The notes beneath the pieces are model-generated. The model saw only the letters and a program-made list of their open reading frames with translations. It did no database searches and had not been told where the DNA came from. Source: Sporobolomyces roseus (taxonomy: Eukaryota > Basidiomycota > Microbotryomycetes > Sporidiobolales > Sporidiobolaceae). Taken from it: a stretch of 64,000 nt of DNA. How positions within the stretch are numbered: position 1 is the stretch's first letter; every line of letters begins with the position of its first letter. A program made the translations under genes and the position numbers. Positions 32,601-42,978 of the stretch are shown here, piece after piece. Where the stretch lies: the NCBI GenBank assembly GCA_016617785.1, contig JADILM010000010.1:310001-374000 (forward strand). The letters are read 5' to 3'.

Positions 32601-33108
32601 TTACGATTTGCCTCACGAGCAAATAACCCAAGAATTCAAAGAAGATGATCATAAAGATCAAACCCTGTGCGCTCAACTTCGTCTACATCAGCTGATGACG
32701 AATGTAGAGTTCGTCGTAGTTACTTACGAGTAGAGGCCACCTCGAAACATGATAAGCGAAGCCTTCCCTCGTTACATCTTTCCTCCTCTTACTAACTTTA
32801 CCATTCGTTCCTGTCCCTTTGCCTTTCCCTTTCCTCCTCGTGACCCTCTCCTTGATCGGCGCAAAGTCTGACACACTGGATATCTTTTCAATCGGAGGTT
32901 CTCCATTCGAGTTTAAATCTTCATCCGAGAGTGCTTTGCGGAATACTTGCATTCCTTGTACGTCTATCCAGGAGTGGGTCATTGAGGTTGCGAGTGAGTT
33001 CCATTGGTCCCATTGAGAGGGAGAGGAGCTAGAGGGGAGGGGAGATGAAGATGAATCGGCTGGTTGAGACTGAGAGGGAACGTCTCGTTTGGTAGGTGGT
33101 CGCTTCAT
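29656..33108 (-). CDS. Patatin-like phospholipase / triacylglycerol lipase (Tgl3/4/5 type)
   Basis: Lipid-droplet-type lipase. The start at 33108 (MKRPPTKRDVPSQ) leads to a basic head. A single membrane span (GLIFMIIFFEFLGYLLVRQI) follows, then WKAGALALDDHLGLSNW and the DUF3336-like helix region. The patatin core is CLSGGASFGYYHFGV, the nucleophile elbow GTSAG, and the catalytic Asp in KDGSLRVDIP. Further conserved parts are SAAVPGIINPVVLL, FSLVSQVNPHVHLFAFSPRG and LLSAAEQYLKIELMKNF. The C-terminal tail is acidic and Gly/Arg-rich, ending STDDEGWR. About ten introns are visible. Family members hydrolyse triacylglycerol and some also act as acyltransferases; the sequence does not decide which. 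Confidence 0.92.
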
Positions 33109-33562
33109 CTCTATTATTTTGTAGAGTATTCGGGTATAGTGGTAAAGTAGAGCGTGAATAGGAGAGAGGAAGAGAGAGGAGAGAAGAAGAAAAGGTTCCC
33201 GCCAACGATGTCATCAAAGCCATCGCTTTCTCTCTCTCTCCATTCATTCAGACACCCAGAACTCCAGCTAGGCAATCAAATCAATGCTATATAAATAGAT
33301 CAGTATCCAACAATCCCTCTCCCATTAGACGACATCTTCTTATTCTTATCGACCTTGTACCTCAACAAGACCTCTAGAGTCGACAAGGGAGAGCTAAGAA
33401 AGGCCACTGGTGTATTCGTAAGCTCCTCTTTCACTCTCTCAAGCGTACCTTGAAACCCAAAATGAGCTGATCCGTCTTTTACTTCCTCCGTTTGACCCTC
33501 ACTCGAACTCTTCGCGAATCCCAGCGTGCACTTGCATCGCCCTTCCCTCAAAACCACGCAAA
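33109..33562. promoter_or_regulatory. Divergent promoter with TATA-like element (lipase / mannosyltransferase)
   Basis: 454 bases between divergent start codons. A TATATAAATA sequence lies at about 33289-33298. It reads as a TATA box in either direction and is about 180 bases from the lipase start and 265 bases from the mannosyltransferase start. Confidence 0.5.
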
Positions 33563-35278
33563 ATGATCCCTCTCCGTCGTTCAATCAGTCCCAAACGTTC
33601 TCCCCTCCCTCCCTTACCTCCCACTCCGATCCCCTTCCTCGCTCGAATCGCTCCCTTTTTCATCCTCTTGATCTTCTTCGTTCTCCTCTCGACCTCCCTC
33701 CACCCCTCTCCCTGGACCTCCACCTCCCTCCCCCTCTTCCTTCACCCTCCATCTCTCTACACTTCCTCCTCGCCCAATTCTCACTCAGTTCAAGGTTGTT
33801 CCTCCCTCTCCCTAACCACCCTCGAACCACGTGAATCCTCCGTAATTCTAATTCTCTTGCGTGAATCAGATCTCTCCGAACTCCTACCGACGTTGAAGAA
33901 TTTCGAAGAGAAATTCAATCAAAATTTCAATTATCCATATCTAATCATTTCCTCCCCTGATGATCCACCTCTACCTCCCGAATTCCGATCCTCCATCCTC
34001 TCCATTCTCCCCTCAAATCGATTAGTCGAATATAGTGTGATTCCTCCCGAGTATTGGAAGATCCCTGAATGGTTAGATGCGAGAAGAGTGAGAGAAGGAT
34101 TCAAGAGACAAGAGAAGGAGGGAGTCATGTATAGTGGGAGGGAAGGTTATCATCATATGATACGATTTTATAGTGGTTTGTTCGCGAGGTTGAGAGAGTT
34201 GGAGAAATATAAATGGTTTTGGAGGTTAGAACCTGGTGGTCAGTTTTTCCTTTCCTCCCTTTTTCTCTCGAGAGAATGAGTGCTGATGAGTGAGGGTTAT
34301 ATAGTCAAGTATTTTTGTGAGATTACTTATGATCCATTCCGTTACTTATCTATACAAGGCAAGGATTATGGATTCTCGATTTCTGTAGTTGAGGATAAGA
34401 AAACTATTCCTACTCTCTTCGAGACGGTCAGGGAGTATGGGAACCTGAAAGGGTTCGAGATGGATAGGGGAATGAAAAGTTTCTTGGTTAATGAGAAACG
34501 AGTGGATGGGAGGGAAAGAGAAGAGTTTACTGGGTTTCATTTTTGGACAAATTTCGAGGTGAGCCTTTCTCTCTACTCTCTCTCTCTCTCTCTCTCTCTC
34601 GTATCCTTCTTCCTCTTCAAAAGAGTCGTTCTCGCTCATCATGCTCGATCACCGTCACGTAGATTGGGAATTTGGATTTCTTTAGATCGAGAGAGTATCA
34701 AGATTATTTTGATCATCTCGATAAAGCTGGTGGATTCTACACTGAGCGAGTGAGTCACCTAGTCCTCTCACAAACTCTCCTCTCGCTTGCTGATTCGCTC
34801 GATCGTTCTCAGTGGGGTGATGCACCAGTTCGAGCATTAGGATTAGGACTCTTAAGCTCAATCGACAAAATTCACTAGTTCGCTCGTATTCCCTCTCTAT
34901 CCCCCTGCCTCATTCGTTCACGAAGTTAACTCCCTTCATGAAACGTGTATGTAGCTTCGAAGATTTCGGTTATCAACATGATTGGTTCTTTCATTGTCCC
35001 TCGAAATCTCAATCGAAAGTAGGATCTCTCACTTGTCACAAATCACTCGGAGATGGATCGGTGGGATGTAGGTGTGAATGTCCAAAAGCGGGTGATCTCC
35101 AGGGAAGGAAGAAAGGCAGGGAATTGAGAGATATGGGTGAGTACTCATTTTTCTTTCGAAAGTTTTTCAGTTTTGATAGGGACTGATACTTCAGAGAGAG
35201 ATGACGCGAGTAGATACGGATTGGGAGTATAGTTCGATCGATTTCTGGAAGAAAGCAGTGAGGGAGTACGGTCAATAG
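33563..35278 (+). CDS. GT15 alpha-1,2-mannosyltransferase (Kre2/Mnt1 family)
   Basis: Golgi type II membrane enzyme that adds alpha-1,2-mannose to O- and N-glycans. The start at 33563 gives a basic head MIPLRRSISPKRS and a signal anchor (IAPFFILLIFFVLLS). The catalytic part has ESSVILILLRESDLSELL, YPYLIISSPDDPPLP, GYHHMIRFYSGLFARL, FWRLEPGVKYFCEITYDPF, the YGFSI block and FHFWTNFEIGNLDFFRS, then GGFYTERWGDAPVRALGLGL with the usual R-W-G-D. It ends FEDFGYQHDWFFHCP and CRCECPK. Introns: 34239-34304 (about), 34559-34662, about 34750-34811, 34878-34959 (donor GTTCGC) and a last one near 35134-35199. For the last I chose acceptor CAGAGAG, which gives the end TDWEYSSIDFWKKAVREYGQ. Confidence 0.92.
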
Positions 35279-35336
35279 AGGTATCATATCATTCGTTCAA
35301 AACTGTATTCTTTTGCATTGTCGTAACACTACTTTT

Positions 35337-36706
35337 TCACTTCCTCGCAAGCTCTTTCCTCTCCCATTCGTCCAATTCCTCGACTGTCCTTTCCCGATCA
35401 AGTTCAAACCACCAATCCCATCTCTCTTCTCCTTGTTCTCCATCTCCATCTCCATAATCAAACATCAACTCCCACCTCCTGTTCCCACTTGACGGTTCTT
35501 CGAGCCAATTGATGAGGACTCTGGCACGTTGCGAGCGAGGTGAAAGGGAAGGAGTATGATTGAGATACAGGAGGAAGCGAGTTTGGGCGTGTCGAACAGC
35601 TTGGAAGAATCGGAAGAGCGAGACGTATTCCAAGACTGCGGGTTAGGCACGTTCAAGAATCAGCGGGTATAGTCACAGAGAAGGAAACAAGATCAAGCTG
35701 AGGACGTACAGATTGCGAAGAGAGGAAGAGGAGATTGTTCGACAACCCACCTCAACTCGTTCGTGCTAGATGTGCCACCCCATATCCATTGCAGGACTTG
35801 TTTCGAGATCGCAGTGTTACCAAACACGCTATCGTCCTCGGCCTTGTACGGTCGCTTGTAGAATCGAAGTTTCTTCAGAGGATGGTATTGTCGAATGTAG
35901 CTCAAATTGGGACGACGAGTCAGGATCTGGTTCGTCATTGAATTGACGTACCTCCCTTCGAAGAGTCGTACGTTGCGAGAACTTTCCCAGCTTGAAGGGG
36001 TTTCAATGGACGCCATGAATTGAAGAATCCTGGAAAAGAACTGATGGGAATATGAGAGGGGCATAGGGTCGGAAGTGAGGTAAGGCTCGATGTCGGATTC
36101 CGTGAGGAGGTGCTGGAGCGTCGTGATTCCAGTGTCGATCTGACGTTGAAAGGGGAGAATGGGATCGGGGTTTGGGACGCCTTCGTACGAAGGACTTGGT
36201 CGAGAGTTACGTCGCGTGGGTCGTTCAACGTCGATCCTTTCTGCTCCTTCACTACCATATCCCTCGTCTTCTACCTTCTCACTTCTGATCCTCTTGTCGT
36301 ACCTTCCCTCTCCTTCGTCCTCTCGAATCGACCTTGTTTCGCTCTCTTCTCGTTTCCTCTTCCTCCCACTCTGCCTCTCCGACTCGTCCATTCCCCTGCT
36401 CGCTCTCCTCTCTCCCCTCCCTCCCTCTCTCCCCTCCCTCCCTCCTAATCCAATCGCATCTCGAATAAACTCTTCCGCCTTATCTCCCTCCTCCGAGTCT
36501 TTTCCTCCCCAAACCCCTTCATCCAACTCTACGATCCCCACCCTAGTCCTATTCGCTGGTTCTTCCGAATAGAAGTAGCTAGCAGTTGGTGTTGAGATGG
36601 GAGCGTAGAAAGTGAATGAGAATGGGAGAGGAGGAAGAGAGGAAGAGGGGATGAAGGGGGAACAACAACGAGTTGGTAACGAGGGAGAGAGTTGGGAGGG
36701 TAGCAT
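35337..36706 (-). CDS. Conserved-looking protein, not recognised
   Basis: Two exons, joined as SPLPLFAI/FLEYVSLFRFFQ across an intron at about 35635-35708 (GTACGT...CGCAG). The middle is charged and low complexity (RESETRSIREDEGEGRYDKR). The second half is well structured: FQRQIDTGITTLQHLLTESD, HQFFSRILQFMASIETP, YHPLKKLRFYKRPYKAEDDS and VFGNTAISKQVLQWIWGG, then many aromatic residues to the end WERKELARK. No signal peptide, span or catalytic motif was seen. The start at 36706 is uncertain because the first 50 residues are Pro/Ser-rich. The 3' end is only about 60 bases from that of the convergent mannosyltransferase. Confidence 0.65.
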
Positions 36707-37448
36707 GCGAGTGTCAAGGGCGGAGGAGACACCAAGAGGATGAGCGAGGAGGGGAGAAGGGATCGGGTGTCGGAAAGAGACCAGAGAGGTTCGAGTCTCG
36801 GAGCTGCGATGGACAACTCAAAAATTCGCTATTCTTTAGCCCCCTCGAAATCAACCTCTCTCACTCGGACTGAACATGATGAGGTGAAGGTCTTTCGATA
36901 CCTACCAGGGGGAAAATCGAAAGTTACTTTAATTTCTTCACTAATTTTGGAGTGTTGGTACTGAATCGGGAATGTGCTACAAAGGTTTCCTCCATTCCAG
37001 TAGAAGTCCTTGAGACGAGTGCGAGGAGGCAAGGAGAATTGAGAGGGGTACGAATTTCGAAGAAAGAGAGAGAGTATGGGACGAAAGACAACAGGTTTTG
37101 AGAGGGAGAGCGAGGAGAAAGGGAACGAGGGAAGGGCACTGATTGTTGCGAGGGGATATACAGATGATAAGGTGCGGGGTGAGAGACGACGTGAGTACGG
37201 TGAGACAAGTTGGGGAGTAGGGAGGGAAGGGGAGGAGGAAGTATTGGTTTGAGGTGGAAGTCGAGAAAGAGGATCAAGGAAGATGAAGCGAGGGGAGAGG
37301 ATGAAGATGGAGGCGTGGAGTACAGTAGTCGAAGTGAAGGTGGAAAGGTAGTCCTTGTAGTCCTTTAAGAAGATACCATTTTCTCGAATTCCTTCAACCA
37401 TTTCCTCCGATTTCCTTCTCCGCCCGCCTGTATTGTTATCCCGCACCT
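36707..37448. other. Intergenic with one doubtful minus-strand open frame
   Basis: A 207-codon minus-strand frame spans 36829-37452. Its ATG overlaps the stop of the gene to its right (ATGA arrangement) and it has no recognised motif, only a Ser/Pro/Leu-rich composition. It is more likely 3' UTR and promoter sequence than a gene, but it is long for chance. Confidence 0.35.
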
Positions 37449-38243
37449 TCATACCAAGTGACCACCAAGCGCAAAGTTGTTACTCTGCCTCGGATAATCC
37501 CAACCGTACTGTGGCTGCTGCTGTTGTTTGGCTTGAGCGTTTGCCCATGCTTGAGCAACGAATCCGTTCGAGATGGGCTGATCTTGTGCGAGAGCGGGAG
37601 CGGGAGAGTCGTGGAAATGAATAGTGTTGCCGTGCATGTCGGTGAAAGAAGTAGGGTTGGTTCGGGAAGGGTAATTGGTCGAGGGGATGGAGGAGGAAGA
37701 GGTCGTGTAGTTGAATTGACCATCGAGTGGAGTAGTGGGCATCGAGGAAGCTGCAGATGAGTTTGAAAGACTGTTCGAGGAGGCTGTACAAAATCTTGCG
37801 GTCAGCGAAACAGGTAGAATGAGCTAAAAGGAGAGACGTCAAATTTACTTTGATGAGCCATTGCTGGTGCGCTTACCACATTCCAAGGATGCCTCGGGTT
37901 ACTCGCTGAACTGCTATCACTCGCATTTCCTCCATCCATCTCACAATCCATCTCGCAATCCTCTCTCTCGGCCGCACCGAACTCCATCCTCTCCAAAGCT
38001 TGTTGACGCTGCTGAGCGAGGGTCGTAGTGAAGTTTGAGGTTGGTGGTGCACTTTGAGGTTGCTCTACTGGTTCTACGAGCTTGAACGTCTGTGTAGAGA
38101 GCTAATTTAGATGAGAACCCTCAAAATTTCAACTAGGTGGAGAAGGGCTAAAGACTCACTCTGACTCGCTTGCCTGAAGGTGATACCTCTTCATCATCTC
38201 TGGTACGCTTCGAAAGGGTGAAAGGTGAAGAGGCGGAGGACAT
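37449..38243 (-). CDS. Small Ser/Gln-rich protein with basic head, not recognised
   Basis: About 220 residues in three exons. The head MSSASSPFTLSKRTRDDEEV then SPSGKRVR is a bipartite-like nuclear signal. The second exon starts TFKLVEPVEQPQ and contains LAQQRQQALERME, an acidic EDCEMDCEMDGG with repeated E/D-C-E-M-D, and PRHPWNV. The last exon, joined in phase 1 after AMAHQ across a GTAAAT...TGTACAG intron, is Ser/Thr/Asn-rich with HGNTIHFHDSPAPALAQDQ and a poly-Gln. No enzyme motif. Head and composition suggest a nuclear regulatory protein, which is only inference. Confidence 0.65.
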
Positions 38244-39037
38244 CTTGGGAGCGCGACTTGAAGTTTGTTTGTGATTTCGCTGGTGAGGCGTGAAAGAGTT
38301 CTGATTATAGGCGTGATGAAGAGTAAAGTCGAGTTGATTTCGTTGAGGGTGAGAGAGTCGAGTCTAGAGTGAAGGTGACGAAGAGTGAAGAAAGAGGAAG
38401 AAGTGTTTCAGGGGTGAACCAGCCTCTTCTCTTCCTCCTCCTCACTCCTCGTTCTCCTCTCTCGCCGAAGTCATACTCAGCAGCTCTGGATAATTGACAC
38501 GCGGAGCAGCGCTGGGTCGAAACGCGCTCTGAACACGGGAAAGCTTGATCTGTCATTCGACACTGCTTCGAAAGGAGACTACACGCTGGAAGGGAGCAGG
38601 TGCAATTAGACCGTTGCAAAAAGGGGAAAAAGAAAAGGAGGAATTCCCCAGAGGCATTTTCAACACTTTTAGCGAAATCTTCTCGCGGTCGTTTCGCCTT
38701 ACGAACGAGGCAATTTTGTCTCTTTCTCCGCGAGGTCGTTTCAAACTGCCTCATTTCCAACATTCGTGCAGAAATAGCACAGCCCTCTCATACAGCAGGA
38801 GGATCTCCAGATTTCGAGGGGGAGGGAGATTCTCTCTCTACAGTATTCTCTCTCTATTCTCCTCTCTGCTTCAAGAACGTCTTCTTGCTTCTCGCTCAGT
38901 TCACCTCTCTCTCTCTTTCTCTTCTTCTTTCTTTCGCCAAGCTGGATCCTCAAGACGCTCCTCGATCAACCTCTCCTCGTCGCTCTCGTCGCGGTACTTC
39001 TTCCTTTCGACCACTCGGAAACCTCACTCCTTCCGAC
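38244..39037. promoter_or_regulatory. Divergent promoter region upstream of the HAK transporter
   Basis: Dense C/T runs at 38850-38940 just before the transporter start, similar to the run before the methionine synthase gene. A frame in phase with the transporter stays open upstream to about 38600, so a longer N-terminus cannot be excluded, but its content is low complexity. Confidence 0.5.
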
Positions 39038-41981
39038 ATGACCTCTTCAGAGACGACTAACAAAGATCAATCCGCCTCTCGACTAGAAGGACAACAGGTC
39101 CCGACGAAAGCTGGAAAGGTCAAGGGATTCTTAGGGTTGTCTTGCGTAACTTTGGGAGTCATCTATGGGTGAGTTTCGCCTCCTTCTCTCTCCCGAATCA
39201 TGGCGACTTCGATGCTGACCTCAGCTCTACTCAATAGTGATCTCGGAACAAGTCCTCTCTACACCCTCAACGGAATCTTCCCTTCTTCGAAACCTGCTCC
39301 CTCTGCTGAAGATACGATAGGAGCCGTCAGTTGCATCCTTTGGGCGCTGACCATCGTCGTTCTCCTCAAATATGCCTTGTTCGCTCTCGAGTTCGGTACG
39401 ATCGAAGGAGAAGGAGGACCCTTTGCTGTTTACACTGCTTGTTGTGAGTCTCTCTTTCCTTGCTCCTTTTTTCAAACGCTTCAACTGAACAAGCACTTTT
39501 CCATCAGATCCTCCCAAAGAATCAAAACGCGACAATCGAGCTCTCACAACCTACACTACCGCCAGTATCGCCCAATCCCTCTCCGACCGCGTCTCGTTCT
39601 TCCAACGAAAAGCGATCAAAACAGCACTCTTCGTTCTCGCACTCTTCGGAGTCTCCCTCACCATGGCAGATGGTCTCTTGACTCCCGCAGTATCCGTCAC
39701 TTCCGCCGTTGGAGGTATCGCCGTACCTTTCCCATCAGTTCAATCCAAAGTCGTCGGCATCTCATGTGCTTTCCTCGTTCTCCTCTTCTTCCTTCAAACC
39801 GCCGGTACCAAGAGGATCGGTAGTCTCTTCGCTCCTATCATGATCATTTGGTTCTGCCTCAATCTCGTCAGTGGGGCTATCAACGTTACTCATTATCCCG
39901 GAATCTTCAGAGGTGAGTTCACTCTTACTCTTGCTCTTTCGTTTCTCGGATCGAGCTAACTCTTCCCTCGTGTTCTAGCTTTCGACCCCTCTCGCGCTGT
40001 TCTCCTATTCGTTCGGACCAAGAACTACGATCTTCTCAGCGGTGTCATCCTCTGCGTCACTGGAACTGAGGCTCTCTTCGCGTTCGCACCTTTCTCTTAT
40101 CTTCTATCGAATCCAACTGACTCTGGCCTCGCCACTCCTCTCTCTTTACTACTCATTCGCACGCTTCAATGCTACAGCAAGTAAGCTAAAGCTCTTCGAT
40201 TCTTTTCGCGTTCTCGCGAGCTCACTGACAATCTTTGCTTTCCTCAGTCTCGGTCAATTCAACAAGTACTCGATTCGTTTCTCCTACACCTGTTTCGTCT
40301 ACCCCTGCCTCCTCCTCGCCTACCTCGGACAAGGTGCACGACTCGTCAAAGACCCCGAGCGAGTCATTCAGAACGTCTTCTTCCAATCGATTCCGGGAGG
40401 TTCCAACACGGCCTACTTCTGGGTCACTTGGATCGCCGCCATCCTAGCTTCGATCATCGCTTCTCAAGCTATGATGACTGCCGCTTTCTCCCTCATTCAA
40501 CAACTTACGACTCTCGGTTCAATCCCCGCTCTCAAGATTGTTCATACCGACGACGCAAACAGCCATCGTATCTTCGTTCCTGTCGTCAATTTCCTCATTC
40601 TCGTCGGTACTATCGGACTAGTAGTCGGATTCGGAACTGATGTTGGATTGACAAACGCATAGTGAGATCCTTCGTTCCTCGAAGCTTATAACCTGCACTG
40701 GAACTGATCACCTCTTTCATACTATCTCGCAGCGGGTTCTCGGTCGCAAGCGTCATGATTATCACGACTATCATGCTTTCAGTCGCTATCATTCAGCTCA
40801 AACGCCTCAACTTCCTCTTCGCAATCGCATTCTTCCTATTCTTTGGGTTCTTTGATTGCCTCTTCTGGGGTGCAACACTCAAGAAGGTTCCTCATGGTGA
40901 GTTCACCTTCCCTGATTTAGTGTTCCCTCTGAACTTCGACTCATGCGAATTCCCCTCGATCAGGTGCTTGGTTCACCCTCACTCTCGGTCTCGTTCTCCT
41001 CATCCTCATTCTCTCCTGGACCTGGGTCAAGCGCCTCGAAGATCGATTCGACGAATCCCACCGATACCGCCTCACCGAAGTCATGCGAATTGCAAGCGAT
41101 CGGGACGGAGATGTCGATATCAAACCTGTTCAACCTGGTGTCGCTTTGGGCGATCTCTCGACTTTGCGAATCGATGGAGCGGAAGAACACGGGGTCTCGA
41201 TGGGTCACAAGGAGAGGCAACTCGAGGCTTCGACCGGAACTACTTTGCCTCGTTTACCCATCTTCGCTTTGTGAGCTTTGATCCTTCGCGTTTCGATGTC
41301 TTTTGATACTGACTTCGACTCGCTCTCTAGCTTCCACAACTCGTCGGCGATTCAGCATGATGGTGTCCCTCATTCATTCTCTGCTTTCCTTCGTTCTTAC
41401 CCTTCTCTCCCGAGTGTCATCGTGAGTTTCGTCCCTCGCAATTACTCAATTGTCGTCCACTGACCATTGCTCTGAGTGTAGGTCTTCCTCACTGTTCGCA
41501 CCGTCGGAGTACCTCACGTTTCGGAGGAAGATCGTTACCTCGTCGATCGAGTTCGAACATTCAGCGGTCTATACATCTGCACGCTTCGTTTTGGTTACCG
41601 GGATGTCAAGTCACTCGAGAACATTGTTCACCCTCTTCGAAGTCGAATTGTCGCTCTCGAGGCTCGAAGCGATCCAGCGAACCTCGACAAGAAAGTTCGA
41701 ATCATCGACGAAGCGATTGAGACTGCCGTAACCCATATCGTGAGTCTCTCTCCCCTCTCTCTTTCCTTGCGCTTAAGCTGATGACTCTCCAACGATAGCT
41801 CCCCAACTTCTACGTCGTCGCGGATCCTTCTTCGACTCGACCTAAGATCGTTCGATACATTCGCAAATTCTTCATCGAAGAAGTTTACCGTCGCATCAAG
41901 GTCAACTTTGATGAGTACGAACAGTATCAATTCGGGGATGATCAAGACGTTCTTCGCATGTTTGTAGTCGCCCCTCTTTAG
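39038..41981 (+). CDS. HAK1: HAK/KUP-family high-affinity potassium transporter
   Basis: K+ uptake protein of the plasma membrane (HAK/KUP/KT family). The start at 39038 gives MTSSETTNKDQ. The diagnostic blocks are YGDLGTSPLYTLNGIF, GEGGPFAVYTA, FGVSLTMADGLLTPAVSVTS, IMIIWFCLN, TGTEALFANLGQFNK and SIPGGSNTAYFWVTW. Next come ASIIASQAMMTAAFSLIQQ, GYDFSV-like YGFSVA, and a long C-terminal cytosolic part with FHNSSAIQHDGVPHSF and GVPHVSEEDRYLVDRV. About twelve spans are evident. Many short introns; one pair (40082-40177 with donor GTTCGC, and 40181-40247) surrounds a 3-nt micro-exon CAA at 40178-40180. Fungi carry HAK genes in scattered fashion. Regulation by external potassium is known for the family, not seen here. 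Confidence 0.96.
40178..40180 (+). other. 3-nt micro-exon in HAK transporter gene
   Basis: CAA lies between GCTACAG (acceptor) and GTAAGC (donor). Placed between exon end GC (40081) and exon start TCTCGGT (40248) it yields Ala-Asn-Leu-Gly, restoring the Asp/Asn found in the A-[DN]-[LM]-G block across the family. Skipping it deletes that residue without shifting the frame. Confidence 0.72.
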
Positions 41982-42978
41982 AAAACACTTCTTTTACATC
42001 TTTCATTCCTTAGATTCTCGTTTCCCTCTGCAGGATTTCCATCTCTCCCTCCCAGAGTTAGAATACTTAGTACCCTTTGTATGACTACTAGCGACCTTGC
42101 ATCTGTAACACTCGTTGTTCCTTTCTTCACACTGCGGCGAGATGCGAGATTCAGTAATCTGATCGGGAGGAGATGGGAGAGCTGGACAGTGGGGCGTCGC
42201 GAAGAGATACTGCTGCCAATGGAGTTTAGCAGGAGTTGCAGAGGGCAATATGCAAGGAGAATAGAGAAGAAAAGATCTATATCCGACGATGCCTTCCTAA
42301 CCCAAATCGTTAACAATCTCGATAACAAAGATTGAATGTACAATGCTCGAATCGTACGTTGAAGCTTCCTTTGTTCCGTCAGCATCGCGACCAAAGCTTC
42401 GCAGCGTGAAAGAGCGCAATCGACCTCCAATCGAATTATCCACCCCTCGTTTTGAGCGAAGAGCCCAACGGCGTGAATCGTCGAGCATCTTGAGCTGTGT
42501 TCCCTGGTCAGATGGGCTGCTTCGTCTCGAGGATAGGCGACTCGCGTGCTCGTGGGAGAGCTGGGAAAGAGGTCGGCTTCCGAAAGTAGCGTGGTTCAAG
42601 CGATCGTCCGCAAAAGTTGCAGAGTGAACTGACAGCATTGACGAGCTTCCAGAACGCAGCGAAATTGCAGTGAGGAAAAAACCCTATGACGTACGGTTGA
42701 TTTTTTGCGCGATGGATCGACCTGAAATTCGACCAAGGCCTCTCTTTTCTCTCTTCTTTCTCCTTCTTCCTCACTTTGCCATACCTCAATCGGCACTTTT
42801 ATATCACTACACATACCTAGCACACCTCTCTACCTAGTCTGTTCAGTTACCTAATACCCTTAATAGTCGTGAGTTCTCCCTCTCACCCTCTCTTCGAAAG
42901 TGGGGGAAAATCAGACGCTAAACTCTTTCCCTTCCTCTCTTTTCCCTTACGACCACTTTCATTAGATCTAAATTCAAT
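41982..42978. other. Intergenic: HAK 3' end / promoter of HAM1-like gene
   Basis: About 1 kb. Overlapping open frames on both strands at 41978-42630 have no motif and no consistent splice sites. The right 200 bases (TATATCACTACACATACC, C/T runs) look like a strong promoter and 5' UTR. I see no gene. Confidence 0.5.

Noticed and set aside
36159..36572. Plus-strand Ser/Pro/Leu-rich frames opposite the unrecognised gene at 35337-36706
   Set aside because: Low-complexity shadow of the Arg/Glu/Gly-rich sense strand.
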